This document shows, one piece after another, positions 32,844-42,700 of a DNA stretch of 64,000 nt (position 1 is the stretch's first letter; the number at the start of each line of letters is the position of its first letter). This stretch comes from CAADGU01 sp964581605 (GTDB lineage: Bacteria > Chloroflexota > Anaerolineae > Promineifilales > Promineifilaceae). A program made the translations under genes and the position numbers. Under the pieces are notes generated by a model that did not search any database, was not told the DNA's origin, and saw only the letters and a program-made list of their open reading frames with translations. The DNA lies in the NCBI GenBank assembly GCA_964581605.1, contig CAZOPF010000013.1, forward strand, positions 1-64,000. Direction: 5' to 3'.

Positions 32844-34118
32844 ATGCGCGTCTCGGTCATTATTCCGGTGTGGTATGGCGAAGATGTCATTGGGCAATGC
32901 CTGACGGCCGTCACCCAACACGCCACCCCCGCCCTCCACGAAATCATCTGTGTGGACAATGGCTCGCCCGATAACGCGGCCGCGCTCATTGCCGCCCAAT
33001 TCCCCCAGGTGCGGCTGCTGCCCCAGCCCGTCAACCTCGGTTTTGCCGGTGGCGTGAATGCCGGGATGCAGGCCGCCCAGGGTGACGTTTTTCTGCTGCT
33101 CAACCAGGATTGTCTGGTGCATGAAGGGTGGCTGACGGCCGTAACCGATACCTTCGCCCAACACCCCACCGGTGGTATCGTGGGCGGCACCCTCTACAAT
33201 GCCGACGGCTCGGTGAACCACGCCGGAGCCGCCATCCAAAAGCCGGTTGGGTATGGGCTGCACCTGACAGAGCTTCCCGCCGACGGCCGTTCCCAACCAG
33301 CCGATTATGTGACCGGCGCACTCTTTGCCCTGCGCCGTGCTGTTTGGGAACAGATTGGCCCCCTGGACGAAGGCTTCTACCCCGCCTACTTTGAAGAAAG
33401 CGATTACTGCTACCGTGCCCATCACAAAGGATTTGAAGTTCTGTATGCGCCCGCTCTGGCCGGAACGCACCTGTTCAGCAGCCGCCAATGGCAAAAGGAT
33501 CCCGTGCGCCACACCATTCACCAGCACCGCGCCCGTTACCGCTTCATTTGCAAGCATTTCACGGCCGCCGATTTGCCTGCTTTTTTCCAGGCGGAAACGG
33601 CCGCTATCGCCGCCGACGCCTACCACGACCAAACCATTGGCCGTCTCGTCGCCGCCCGCCACACCGCCCGTGATTTGCCGGAAATTATTGCCAGCCGCCA
33701 GCGTGATCTGGATATAGCCACGTCACCCGCCCATGCTCGTCACTTAAGCGTGGGTTTTGGCGAAGTGGCGCAGCGCGCCTGGGAGAAATGGCAGCAGCCT
33801 GGCGATACCGCCGCTTTATTGGCCGCCAGTCGTCAAGCTGTGCAAACCTTCCGCCAGCAAGAGTATGACCTGCTGGCTCGCATTTATTTTCGCCATCCCA
33901 CCGACCAGACGCCGGAAACGGCCGTCCACCGTGCCGGGCGGCTGCTCAAACGGGCGCTCAGCATCATCACCCTGCGCGATTACTTCCTGCAGGCAAAACT
34001 GAACACCCTGCATGTGGCCCGCCTGGATCAAATGGCACACACCCAACAGCTGTTAGAGCAGCAAATGGCCCATCGCTTGCGTTTGTTAGAAACGTTGGTT
34101 GAATATGAGCAGGGTTGA
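32844..34118 (+). CDS. Glycosyltransferase family 2 (rhamnosyltransferase-like)
   Basis: 424 residues. The GT-A domain is residues 1-260: RVSVIIPVWYGEDVIGQCL, IICVDNGSPDNAAALI, NLGFAGGVNAGMQAAQGDVFLLLNQDCLV (the DxD-type metal site appears as NQD), GGIVGGTLYNADGSVNHAGAAI, and FYPAYFEESDYCYRAHHKGF with the catalytic ED/ESD acidic group. The C-terminal 150 residues are helical (EVAQRAWEKWQQPGDTAALL ... MAHTQQLLEQQMAHRLRLLE) and may be a membrane-associating or oligomerising extension. It probably adds a deoxysugar to the growing chain in the cytosol. It overlaps the next gene by 14 bp. Confidence 0.88.
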   Translation: MRVSVIIPVWYGEDVIGQCLTAVTQHATPALHEIICVDNGSPDNAAALIAAQFPQVRLLPQPVNLGFAGGVNAGMQAAQGDVFLLLNQDCLVHEGWLTAVTDTFAQHPTGGIVGGTLYNADGSVNHAGAAIQKPVGYGLHLTELPADGRSQPADYVTGALFALRRAVWEQIGPLDEGFYPAYFEESDYCYRAHHKGFEVLYAPALAGTHLFSSRQWQKDPVRHTIHQHRARYRFICKHFTAADLPAFFQAETAAIAADAYHDQTIGRLVAARHTARDLPEIIASRQRDLDIATSPAHARHLSVGFGEVAQRAWEKWQQPGDTAALLAASRQAVQTFRQQEYDLLARIYFRHPTDQTPETAVHRAGRLLKRALSIITLRDYFLQAKLNTLHVARLDQMAHTQQLLEQQMAHRLRLLETLVEYEQG

Positions 34119-36399
34119 GCATACGTTCTCGCTGGTGGTAAACACCATTGACCGGGCCAGGCCGCTGCACACTTTATTGCGGGCGTTGGAAAGCCAATCC
34201 TACCCCCATTTTGAAGTGATTGTGGTGGTGGGGCCAACCAGGGATAACACAGTGGCGATGCTGGCGGCGTATGACGGCCGTATTCGCCTGCTCCACTGCC
34301 CCACTGCCAACCTCAGCCAATCGCGCAACATGGGCCTGCTGGCGGCGCGTGGCGATCTGGTGGCCTTTATTGATGATGATGCGGTGCCTGCGCACCATTG
34401 GCTGGCACAGCTCAACCGCCTTTTTGCCGATCCACTGCTGGCGGGCACAGGCGGCAAGGTATACCGCATCCACCCGGACAAACCACACATTCAACATCAT
34501 ATCGGCATTGCCTCCGGGCTGGCCGAACAGGTGGATGTGCGCCGTTCCTGGCTGGAAGCCATTGTGCCGCCGGGGGAGGGTCATCAGTGGCACGGCCGTA
34601 TGATGGGCACCAACATGGTCTTTCGCCGCCAGGATTTGCTGGCAGCCGGTGGCTTTGATGAGTTTTACCAGTGGGTATATGACGACACCGACATCGCCCT
34701 GCGGCTGGTGAACCTGGGCAAACTGGTTCATCCCGTTAAAGAGGCGGTGGTTTACCACATCCCCGCCTCCAGCCGCAACCGCACCGTCAACAGTTCAGTG
34801 GGTAACTGGTGGATTCAAACCAAAGCCGCTTTTTATTTCAGCCTGAAAAATGGGCCGCTGGGCGGCAACGGCCGCCGCGACATATTCCGCCGCTGCCTGC
34901 ACCTGTGGCACGGCCATCTACTCTGGTATTCGTATTTACGCCGTGAACGGCTTATTACCTTCCGGCAACATGGGCGGATGCGGCTGCAAGAGGCGCGGGG
35001 AGCGTTGAGCGGCACATTTTATGGCCTGCGCCGCCCGGCAAGACGATTGCCGCCAGAAATGATCAACATGGCAACCTCTCAACCCGCTTCTATTCTTGCT
35101 TTCCAAAATGAACAGTCGGCCGTACAGCCAGCCGTGGATCCTATCAGCGGTCGGCAGCCCCACATCAGCCTGACCGAGCCGCCCCTGCGCATTTGCCTGC
35201 TGAGTATGGCCTACCCGCCGCACCAATACGAAGGCGTGGGCCGCCATACACACCTGATGGCCCAGGGGCTGTTTGAACTGGGGCATACGGTGCATGTGAT
35301 CACACGGGGAGAGCGCGAGGCTGTCTCTTTTTATGATGGGGCCTATGTGCATCAGACACCGTTTGAGCGGCAGCGTTACGGCCGTTACCGCCTCTTTCCC
35401 CGCCTGCACAACGTCCTCAATTACAGCCATGCCGTGTATGAACAGGTGCGCCGTTTGCGGCTCAATGATGGCATTCAGGTGGTAGATTCGCCGCTGTGGC
35501 AGATGGATGGGTTGGTAACGGCCGTCTCTGGCGAGATTCCGGTGGTGGTGCGGCTGCAAACGGCCGTCAGACAAATTGCCGGAATCCAGCAAAACACCGA
35601 CACCGACTCCCGCCTGCTTGGCGAGATGGAACAAACGCTCATCCAACAGGCGGCACACCTCATCCCCAACTCCCAGGCAACGGTGGCGGCCGTGCAAAAA
35701 GTATACGCCTTTACGCCCCGGCCCGACGGTCTGACCATTATTCCTCATGGCATTGTGCCTGTACCAGAGGAGTTGGTACGGCCGTTTGACCCCCAACACC
35801 CCCCGGCCACCCTCACCGTCCTCTATGTCGGGCGGCTGGAAAAGCGTAAAGGCATCCGCGACCTTTTTGCCGCTATTCCGCGTGTGGCCGACCGGTTACC
35901 CAACGTCCAGTTTGTGATTGTGGGCGCAGATAACAGCCACCAGGACGGTTTTTTAGCACAACATGGCGTGGATTATACGGCCGCCTTTCAGCGCCAACAC
36001 CCGCAACTGACCGGGCGCGTCCACTTTACCGGCGCAGTCAGTGAAGAAGCATTGCAGCAGCATTACCACCAGTGCGATCTGTTTGTGGCCCCCTCGCTGT
36101 ATGAATCGTTTGGGCTGATCTACTTGGAAGCGATGAATTACGGCAAACCAGTAATTGGCTGCATGGCAGGCGGGATACCAGAAGTGGTGGAGCATGGCGT
36201 TACCGGCCTGCTGGTAGAGCCAGAAGCCCCCGCCGCGCTGGCTGAAGCCATGCTCACCCTGCTGCTATCGCCGCAAAAATTGTATGAGATGGGCGTCGCC
36301 GGACGGCAACGGCTGGTGCAAAAGTTTACGCATATTGAAATGGCCCGGCAGTTTACGGCCGTCTACCGGCAGATGATTCGTAATGAGGAGATGGGGTGA
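34105..36399 (+). CDS. GT2-GT4 fusion glycosyltransferase
   Basis: 764 residues with two complete enzymes. Residues about 5-260 are a GT-A family 2 domain: FSLVVNTIDRARPLHTLLRAL, FEVIVVVGPTRDNT, NLSQSRNMGLLAARGDLVAFIDDDAVP (DDD metal site), and YQWVYDDTDIALRLVNLG. A basic helical linker follows (about 270-345). Residues about 352-764 are a GT-B family 4 enzyme: LRICLLSMAYPPHQYEGVGRH, LTVLYVGRLEKRKGIRDLFAAI, LFVAPSLYESFGLIYLEAMNYGKPVIG and GLLVEPEAPAALAEAM, with the two Glu of the family 4 motif. The fusion suggests successive addition of two sugars without release. The start is chosen at ATG 34105; TTG 34099 is possible. Confidence 0.9.
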   Translation: MSRVEHTFSLVVNTIDRARPLHTLLRALESQSYPHFEVIVVVGPTRDNTVAMLAAYDGRIRLLHCPTANLSQSRNMGLLAARGDLVAFIDDDAVPAHHWLAQLNRLFADPLLAGTGGKVYRIHPDKPHIQHHIGIASGLAEQVDVRRSWLEAIVPPGEGHQWHGRMMGTNMVFRRQDLLAAGGFDEFYQWVYDDTDIALRLVNLGKLVHPVKEAVVYHIPASSRNRTVNSSVGNWWIQTKAAFYFSLKNGPLGGNGRRDIFRRCLHLWHGHLLWYSYLRRERLITFRQHGRMRLQEARGALSGTFYGLRRPARRLPPEMINMATSQPASILAFQNEQSAVQPAVDPISGRQPHISLTEPPLRICLLSMAYPPHQYEGVGRHTHLMAQGLFELGHTVHVITRGEREAVSFYDGAYVHQTPFERQRYGRYRLFPRLHNVLNYSHAVYEQVRRLRLNDGIQVVDSPLWQMDGLVTAVSGEIPVVVRLQTAVRQIAGIQQNTDTDSRLLGEMEQTLIQQAAHLIPNSQATVAAVQKVYAFTPRPDGLTIIPHGIVPVPEELVRPFDPQHPPATLTVLYVGRLEKRKGIRDLFAAIPRVADRLPNVQFVIVGADNSHQDGFLAQHGVDYTAAFQRQHPQLTGRVHFTGAVSEEALQQHYHQCDLFVAPSLYESFGLIYLEAMNYGKPVIGCMAGGIPEVVEHGVTGLLVEPEAPAALAEAMLTLLLSPQKLYEMGVAGRQRLVQKFTHIEMARQFTAVYRQMIRNEEMG

Positions 36400-36444
36400 C
36401 AGGGTAACACCCTTTTCCTGATTCCTAATTCCAGAGGTGACGAA

Positions 36445-37086
36445 GTGAAAAGTGTATTGACGGCTCAAGATGTGTTGAGTGATATTGAATTTGAACTGGT
36501 GCAAGGGGCTATCTCCAAAGATGAATTGGGGCGTGGCGTGGTTCAGGTGAAAGAGTATCAGAACAAGCTGCGTAGTGAACTGTTCCAGTCTGGGCAGAAG
36601 CCGCCAGATTGGCAGCAGGTGGCGGCGCGCCAATTCCAATTGAACGATATGCTGCTGACGCTGCTGCAAGAGATGGCCGCCGCCCACCAGGAGCGTATGC
36701 TCCAGGCAAGGCGGCAAAACGAGCGGCGACCGCCACAGGCCACAGCAGTGAACACGGCCGCTGCCCCCGACGATGACCTCTGGCGTGGCACAACCGATAT
36801 TGAAAACGCCATGTCTGAGTCATTAGAAATCAAGCTGGAAGCCCGCCCCACCCACATCCCCTTGTTGGGCGCGTTGTTTCACCGGCTCAAATATGAAATA
36901 CACAGCCTGGTAATTTACTATTTGCAAAAGCTGGCGGGGCGGCAAACGGCCGTCAACCGGACTTATGGCGACTGGCTGCTCTATTTCCACGCCCTGCACC
37001 AGCATCAGGACAACCAGTTTCGCGCCCGGCTGGCCGAATTAGAAACGCGGTTGGAAGCAATAGAAAAGGGGCATTTGAGTAATTGA
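36445..37086 (+). CDS. Helical protein of unknown function in glycan cluster
   Basis: 213 residues, GTG start with GAGGTG upstream. The N-terminal half is helical and charged (LTAQDVLSDIEFELVQGAIS, ARQFQLNDMLLTLLQEMAAA), followed by a low-complexity linker (about 95-125). The segment IPLLGALFHRLKYEIHSLVIYYLQKLAGRQTAVNRTYGDW resembles an amphipathic region seen beside glycosyltransferase and methyltransferase domains in other clusters. The end is a coiled coil (RARLAELETRLEAIEKG). No signal peptide or clear membrane helix. It may scaffold the glycosyltransferases around it; that is inference from position. Confidence 0.7.
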   Translation: MKSVLTAQDVLSDIEFELVQGAISKDELGRGVVQVKEYQNKLRSELFQSGQKPPDWQQVAARQFQLNDMLLTLLQEMAAAHQERMLQARRQNERRPPQATAVNTAAAPDDDLWRGTTDIENAMSESLEIKLEARPTHIPLLGALFHRLKYEIHSLVIYYLQKLAGRQTAVNRTYGDWLLYFHALHQHQDNQFRARLAELETRLEAIEKGHLSN

Positions 37087-37135
37087 ACCATGCCCATTAC
37101 CCAACCACTCAATTACCTGATTACGGTTACGACCC

Positions 37136-38389
37136 ATGCGTATTTTGTTCTTATCCCCCGCCTATCCCCCCTTTCCCGGCGGCGGCGAACGGTATGTGGG
37201 GGCGTTGGCACAGGAATTGGCGCGGCGCGGGCATGAGGTCACGGCCGTCACCAGCACCGCCACCCGGGAAAAAGCATTCTGGCAGGGCACACCCCCGCAG
37301 CGGCCTACCGCCAGCGTCGAAGAGGGCGTAACCGTCATTCGTTGTGGGCTACGGCCGTTTCCCGGCGGTCGTCCTGCACTCATGGGCTGGCGAAAATTGA
37401 TGGTCATGGTTTCCATGTTGCCTGGGGAGCAGACGGCCGTGCTGCACCGCATGGCCCGCCTCATCCCCCCCATCCCCACGCTGGAAACGGCGCTGGCAGC
37501 CCTGCCCCGATCATTCGCGGTGGTGCATGGTTTCAACATTTCCTGGGAATGGCCGCTGCTGGCCGGCTGGCAATATGCCCGGCAGCAGCGTATCCCCTAT
37601 GTGGCTACCCCTTTTGCCCATCTTGGTACCGGGCGTGATCGGGTAGCGCGTAACTCCACCATGCAGCACCAACTGCGCCTGCTCGCCGACGCCGACCGGG
37701 TATTGACCCTGACGGAAATTGAAAAAAACGGCCTGGCAACCTGGGGCATAACCTCGGAGCGCCTGGATGTGATCGGCTCCGGTTTAGACCCGCTGCCCGT
37801 GTTACCGGAAACGGTCTCATTGCTGGCGAAATATCGGGTAGAACCGCCTTATGTGCTATTTGTGGGGCGCGTGAGCTTTGAGAAAGGGGCCATTCATGCG
37901 GCGCAGGCTGTCCGGGCACTCAGGCAGCAAGGCACGGCCGTCACCCTCATCCTCATCGGCCAGACCGCGCCCGAATTCGACCGTTTTTATGCTCGATTAC
38001 CTGAGTCGGGAAAGGGGGACATACGGCCGTTGGGCATCCTCTCTGACGCCGATAAACATGGTCTGTTGGCCGGGGCCACCACCTTGCTGCTGCCCTCCCG
38101 CACCGACTCCTTTGGCATTGTGCTGTTGGAAGCATGGGCGCATGGTGTCCCCGTTGTTGCCGCCCGCGCTGGCGGCATTCCTGGCGTAGTAGATGACGGC
38201 CAAAATGGGCTGCTCGTCCCATTTGGCGACGTACCCGCCCTCAGCCAGGCGATCCAGCAGCTACTGGCAGATGAACCGTTGCGCCACCGATTGGGTACAC
38301 ACGGCCGTATCAAAACCGAGACCACCTACACCTGGACGGCCGTCGCCGACCAGGTGTTGGCAAATTATGAGATAGCCCGTAATCGGTAA
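37136..38389 (+). CDS. Glycosyltransferase family 4
   Basis: 417 residues, GT-B. The N-terminus RILFLSPAYPPFPGGGERYVGALAQELARRGHEVTAV is the classic family 4 opening with a Gly-rich acceptor loop. The donor domain shows PPYVLFVGRVSFEKGAIHAAQAV, the signature TDSFGIVLLEAWAHGVPVVAARAGGIPGVVDDGQNGLLVPFGD with Asp and Glu at the expected positions, and a last helix RIKTETTYTWTAVADQVL. The enzyme uses a nucleotide sugar in the cytosol. The 50 bp before it contain AATTACC-type repeats. Confidence 0.9.
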   Translation: MRILFLSPAYPPFPGGGERYVGALAQELARRGHEVTAVTSTATREKAFWQGTPPQRPTASVEEGVTVIRCGLRPFPGGRPALMGWRKLMVMVSMLPGEQTAVLHRMARLIPPIPTLETALAALPRSFAVVHGFNISWEWPLLAGWQYARQQRIPYVATPFAHLGTGRDRVARNSTMQHQLRLLADADRVLTLTEIEKNGLATWGITSERLDVIGSGLDPLPVLPETVSLLAKYRVEPPYVLFVGRVSFEKGAIHAAQAVRALRQQGTAVTLILIGQTAPEFDRFYARLPESGKGDIRPLGILSDADKHGLLAGATTLLLPSRTDSFGIVLLEAWAHGVPVVAARAGGIPGVVDDGQNGLLVPFGDVPALSQAIQQLLADEPLRHRLGTHGRIKTETTYTWTAVADQVLANYEIARNR

Positions 38390-38446
38390 ACCGTAATCCG
38401 TGATCCGTTATCGGCTCACGGGTTACGGATTACGGCTCACGAAAAC
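38390..38446. repeat. Degenerate ATTACGG/TAATCCGT repeats between genes
   Basis: The spacer is built almost wholly of variants of CCGTAATCCGT and the complement ACGGATTACGG around GGCTCACGGG, forming an imperfect hairpin. Related units occur at 6950-6985, inside genes at about 22605 and 38580, and at 63620-63650. Confidence 0.6.
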
Positions 38447-39685
38447 ATGCGTATCCTCCACCTCATCCACCAATACCTGCCCGAAAAAGTGGGCGGCTCG
38501 GAGCTGTACACACAGGCATTAGCCCGTTACCAGGCAGCGCAGGGACATTCCGTCGCCATCTTCACCCCTACCGCCTTGCCAATTGCCGATTACCGATTAC
38601 CGATGACCGACAACGGCCTGCGCATTTATCGTGTCCCGGTGGGCGAACGCAGCGCCACGGCCGTCTTTCGCAGCAATTTTCGTCAACCTGAACTTAGCCG
38701 TGCTTTTGCCCACACATTGCACCGGGAACAGCCAGACATTGTCCATATTCAGCATCTCATGGGGCTGCCGTTCGGCCTGGTGCAGCACGTACAGCGGGCC
38801 GGGCTGCCTTACGTCATTACGTTGCATGATTACTGGTACGTTTGCCCCAATGCTCAACTGCTGACCAATTATGATGAGACCATATGCGCTGGCCCACACT
38901 ACTGGCTGAACTGCGCCCGCTGTGCCCTGGCGCGTGTGGGGCATAGCAACTTTGTTCCCGCCATCCCCCTGTTGGCGCCGTTGTTTGCGTATCGTCACGG
39001 CCGTTTGCAGCCCATTCTCAACAAAGCGAAACGCCTTATCACCCCGTCCCACTTTACAGCCAACGTATATGAGCAAATGGGCGCGCCCGCAGACCGGATG
39101 GAAGTCATTCCCTATGGCATTCACACCCCCACACACATGCCACAGCGCCAACCACACGATGACCTGCACATTGGGTATATCGGCAGCATCGCGGCCCAAA
39201 AAGGAGTCCATGTGCTGGTGGAGGCGGTCAATCGGCTGCCACAGGAGGGGGTTCGTCTGACGCTCTATGGCGACTTACAAACCTTTCCCGATTATGTGGC
39301 GAGTCTACGAACGCTGGCCTCCCATCCCGGCATTACCTTTGCTGACCGGCTGCCGCCGGAAAATCTCTGGTCAGCTTTGGCTGAACTGGATGTGGTGGTG
39401 GTCCCTAGCCTCTGGTACGAGACGGCCGTGCTGGTGATACAGGAAGCGTTTGCCGCAGGCGTCCCTGTCATCGCCTCTGACATTGGCGTCCTGCCGGAAC
39501 GGGTGCGGACCGGGGTGGATGGGTTGCTCTTTCCGGTGGGTGATGCCGCCGCATTGGCCACTATCCTCCATAGCTTGTTTGAGCAGCCAGAAAAGTTGGC
39601 TCATTTGCGCGGCGGCATCCAACCGGTAGTGACCATTGCCGAAAATGCGGCAAGGGTCACGGCCGTGTATGAGGAGTGTGTTTGA
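38447..39685 (+). CDS. Glycosyltransferase family 4
   Basis: 412 residues, GT-B. It starts RILHLIHQYLPEKVGGSELYTQALARYQAAQGHSVAIFTP. LPIADYRLPMTDNGLRIYRVP follows, where IADYRLPMTD is encoded by inserted GATTACC-type DNA repeats (about 38578-38615). The middle part is YVITLHDYWYVCPNAQLLTNYDETICAGPHYWLNCARCAL, a Cys-containing loop seen in a subgroup of family 4. The donor domain has HIGYIGSIAAQKGVHVLVEAV and VVPSLWYETAVLVIQEAFAAGVPVIASDIG, with the paired Glu. Last gene of the polysaccharide run, convergent with the giant secreted protein gene. Confidence 0.9.
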   Translation: MRILHLIHQYLPEKVGGSELYTQALARYQAAQGHSVAIFTPTALPIADYRLPMTDNGLRIYRVPVGERSATAVFRSNFRQPELSRAFAHTLHREQPDIVHIQHLMGLPFGLVQHVQRAGLPYVITLHDYWYVCPNAQLLTNYDETICAGPHYWLNCARCALARVGHSNFVPAIPLLAPLFAYRHGRLQPILNKAKRLITPSHFTANVYEQMGAPADRMEVIPYGIHTPTHMPQRQPHDDLHIGYIGSIAAQKGVHVLVEAVNRLPQEGVRLTLYGDLQTFPDYVASLRTLASHPGITFADRLPPENLWSALAELDVVVVPSLWYETAVLVIQEAFAAGVPVIASDIGVLPERVRTGVDGLLFPVGDAAALATILHSLFEQPEKLAHLRGGIQPVVTIAENAARVTAVYEECV

Positions 39686-39765
39686 GTGTTTTTGTGATCA
39701 AGTGCTTTCGTGAACACTTGATCACCCAAACACCCAAACACGCAAACACCCAAACACGCAAACAC
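39686..39765. repeat. GTGATCAAGTG hairpin plus AAACACCC tandem repeats
   Basis: An 11-bp inverted repeat (GTGATCAAGTG / CACTTGATCAC, about 39694-39725) is followed by five or so CAAACACCC/CAAACACGC units. It fills the spacer between two convergent genes and could end both transcripts. Related copies are at 61191-61280 and 62109-62172, in non-convergent positions, so it is more than a terminator. Confidence 0.65.
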
Positions 39766-42700
39766 CTAATTCTCCCTCACAATCACCGGCAGATAAATCT
39801 GATACCCATCCGCCGTCACCGTCACCAGCAGTGTGTCGCTGCCCGCGCCGCCGTCATCGTCCGTCACAGTGATGGTGACGGTATACATACCCGGCGCGGC
39901 GTAGCTGTGTGCCCCGCTGACTGTGCCCGCCGTCTGGTTTACGTTGCCGTTCGTGACCGCTCCATCACCCCAATCAATCACGGCCGTATGCCCATCCAAC
40001 ACCCCCGCATCACTAAACGTCGCCAGCACGCCGGAAAGCGTCTCTTGTGCCACGATGGTCTGGTCGGCAACGGCCGTCACCAGCGGCGGCACATTGTTCA
40101 CCGTCACCAGTAGACTGTCACTCGCCACCTGGTTTTCGCTGTCCGTCACCGTCAGCGTCACCAGGTAGCTGCCATTGTCGGCATACGTATGCGCCGGGGT
40201 CAGGCTGCCGGTTGCTGTGCTGCCGTCGCCAAAGTCCCAGACAATCGTATAAGGCTCGCTGCTGCCGCTCACTTCGCCGCTGAAGGCCAGCGGGCTGCCT
40301 TCGTACCCTTCCTGGTCTGGCCCGACTTCCACCGCCAGCACCTCGGCCGTTTGCACGATGGTCAGCGTAGCCGTAGCCTCGTGGGTGGCCGATGTGGAAG
40401 CGGCCGTCGCCGTCAGCGTATACGTGCCCGGCGTGCCCGCCTGCACGGCCAGCGGCAGCACGGCCGTTGCCTGCGCCGGGATGGTCACTTCGGCCGGTAG
40501 TTGGCCGCTCAGTCCGGGCATATCCAACGCCAACTGATAGGTGGTGGGCACATTGCCCGTATTGCTCAACACCAGCGTAAACGCCGCCGCCAGCGTATTG
40601 GTGACGGTCTGACTGGTGGGCAGCCAGGCCACTTCCACCCCTTCATAGCCGGTGAAAGTGATGGTCGCTGCCGCTTCGTTGGCAATGCGCGTGTCTGCCT
40701 GGGACACGGCCGTGACCCAAAACGGAACTGTTTGCGGCAGCACCAGTGGCAGCGGCCCTGCCGTCAACTGCACCGTTTGGGATTGGCCGGGGGCCAGCGT
40801 CACTGTGCTGCTGCTCAACTCGGCTGTCAGGCTGATGATGCCTGCCGGTAGCAAATCATAGCTGTCGGCCACCTCGCCGGTGTTGGTAATCGTCACCTGC
40901 CAGACGCCGCTGTCCAGCGGACTCATGGTGGTGTGCGCCGGGTTAATCGCCAGCGTCACCCCCAACGGCAGCAGTTCCACCGTGCCGGTGATGCTGCTTT
41001 GCACGCCAGGGCCACTTTGGGAAACGGCCGTGACGCTGAATTCGTAATCGCCCGCTACGGCCGTTACCGGCGGTGTGATTCGCAGCCGCAGATCGGCGTT
41101 GTTGAAGAGATGGGCGGGCAGGGCAATCTCGTCTACAGGGGCGCCGTTGGCGTCTAGCTGCCCGCTCCAGCCGGGTGGCAGCGCCAGTGTCAGATCGTAG
41201 CTGTCGGCCACATCGCCCAGGTTGGTCACCGTCAGCATAAAGTCAGCCGGTGTGCCCGGTCCACCCACATTGGCAGTGGGGGCCAGTGCCAACCCGACAG
41301 CATAATTGCCGGTTGCTTCCAGAATGGCATCGGCGGTGTCGTGGCCGCCCGCGCCCACGGCCGTCACCGTAAACGGCTGCGGCCCCGGCGCGGCGCTGCT
41401 GACGGTGATGGGGAAGGAGACGGCCGTCCCCGCGCCAACCTCAACCGCGCCCGGCAAGGTCACATCGGCCAGCCCACTGGCCGCCAGTTGATAATTGACC
41501 ATGGCCCATTGCCCATTGGTGAGCGTCAGGGTGTAGGTCACGGCCGTGCCGGTGGGCGCACTTTGCAGCGGTGGTTCAATGGCGATGGTCAGTCCGTTAA
41601 ACGGTGTCAACGTGGCGGCAGCCATATCCTGCCCGCCGCTGCCGGTGGTGGCGGTGACGGCAAACGGCCGTTCCGCCAATTCCGCGTCCAGTGGTATGGT
41701 CACTTCTAAGAAGACTTCTACACTACTTTGCGCCGGGACGTTCACCTGTGCCGGATAATCCAGCCAATCTGCGGATAATCCCACCACTTCCAGGTCATAC
41801 ACATTGGCAGCCAGTCCAGGATTGAGCAGGGTAAGGGTATAGACGGCCGTACTGCCCACCCCCGCTGTCTGTGATACCGGCGCGATGTCCAAAATGCGCA
41901 CGGCCGTGACGTACAGCGGCGGCAGCGTCAGGGTGTTCCAGCCTGAAGGCAGCCGGTAGGCCACTTCGGTGCCCTGGTTAATCGGCCGCGTCTCGCCGGG
42001 CTGCATGTTTGCCAATTCGCTGGCAAAGCTGATCGTATTCACCGGCGCATACCATTCCAGTTGGTACTGCCAGGTGTAAAACGGGGGTGTGCCGCCGGGC
42101 GGCGTGGAGAAAGTGTCGCTGAGTACGGTCACACCGCTGACGCCTACTGTGTGGGTCAGTTCCACCCGGTAGGAGGGGGCGGGGTTTTGCTCTGGCGTCT
42201 GGGTGCGGTAGGTGTTGTGCAGTTCCCAACTGTTGGGCTGGTCAAACGGTGCGCTCCAATCATCGTTAATGTTGGTCACGTGGTAATTGTGCTGGTTCCA
42301 CACCGGGCGCGAATTCACCCAACGGCCCACATGGCTGATGACAAAGATGCCTTCCTGCCCGGCCACCACTACATCGGCCACCCCATCGCCGTCCACATCG
42401 CCCATGGTCGGGTAATCCATAATCGTGCCAGAGCGGGTGAACGGCTCATTGAACAGCCGTTGGCCGTCGGAACCACGAATCACCAGGAAACCATCGTCCA
42501 GACCGTTCCACAGAATCTCCCACGCGCCATTACCCGTCAGGTCTTGGGCGGCCACGCCAGAGGCCGAGGCGCTGCTGTCGGCGACTGTTTGTTCCCATAC
42601 CAGGGTGCCATCCCGGTTTAGCACCATCAACAGATGGTCAAAAATCAGGAAGCCGGCGTTAATGGCGGAGGCAGTGATGATGTTCGGCTGTCCATCGCCG

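Noticed and set aside
32661..33662. Long minus-strand frame opposite the family 2 glycosyltransferase
   Set aside because: Shadow of a gene with clear motifs; Gly/Val-rich product with no recognisable fold.
39721..39768. AAACACCC units as a CRISPR array
   Set aside because: Units are about 9 bp with no spacers of constant length and no cas genes.
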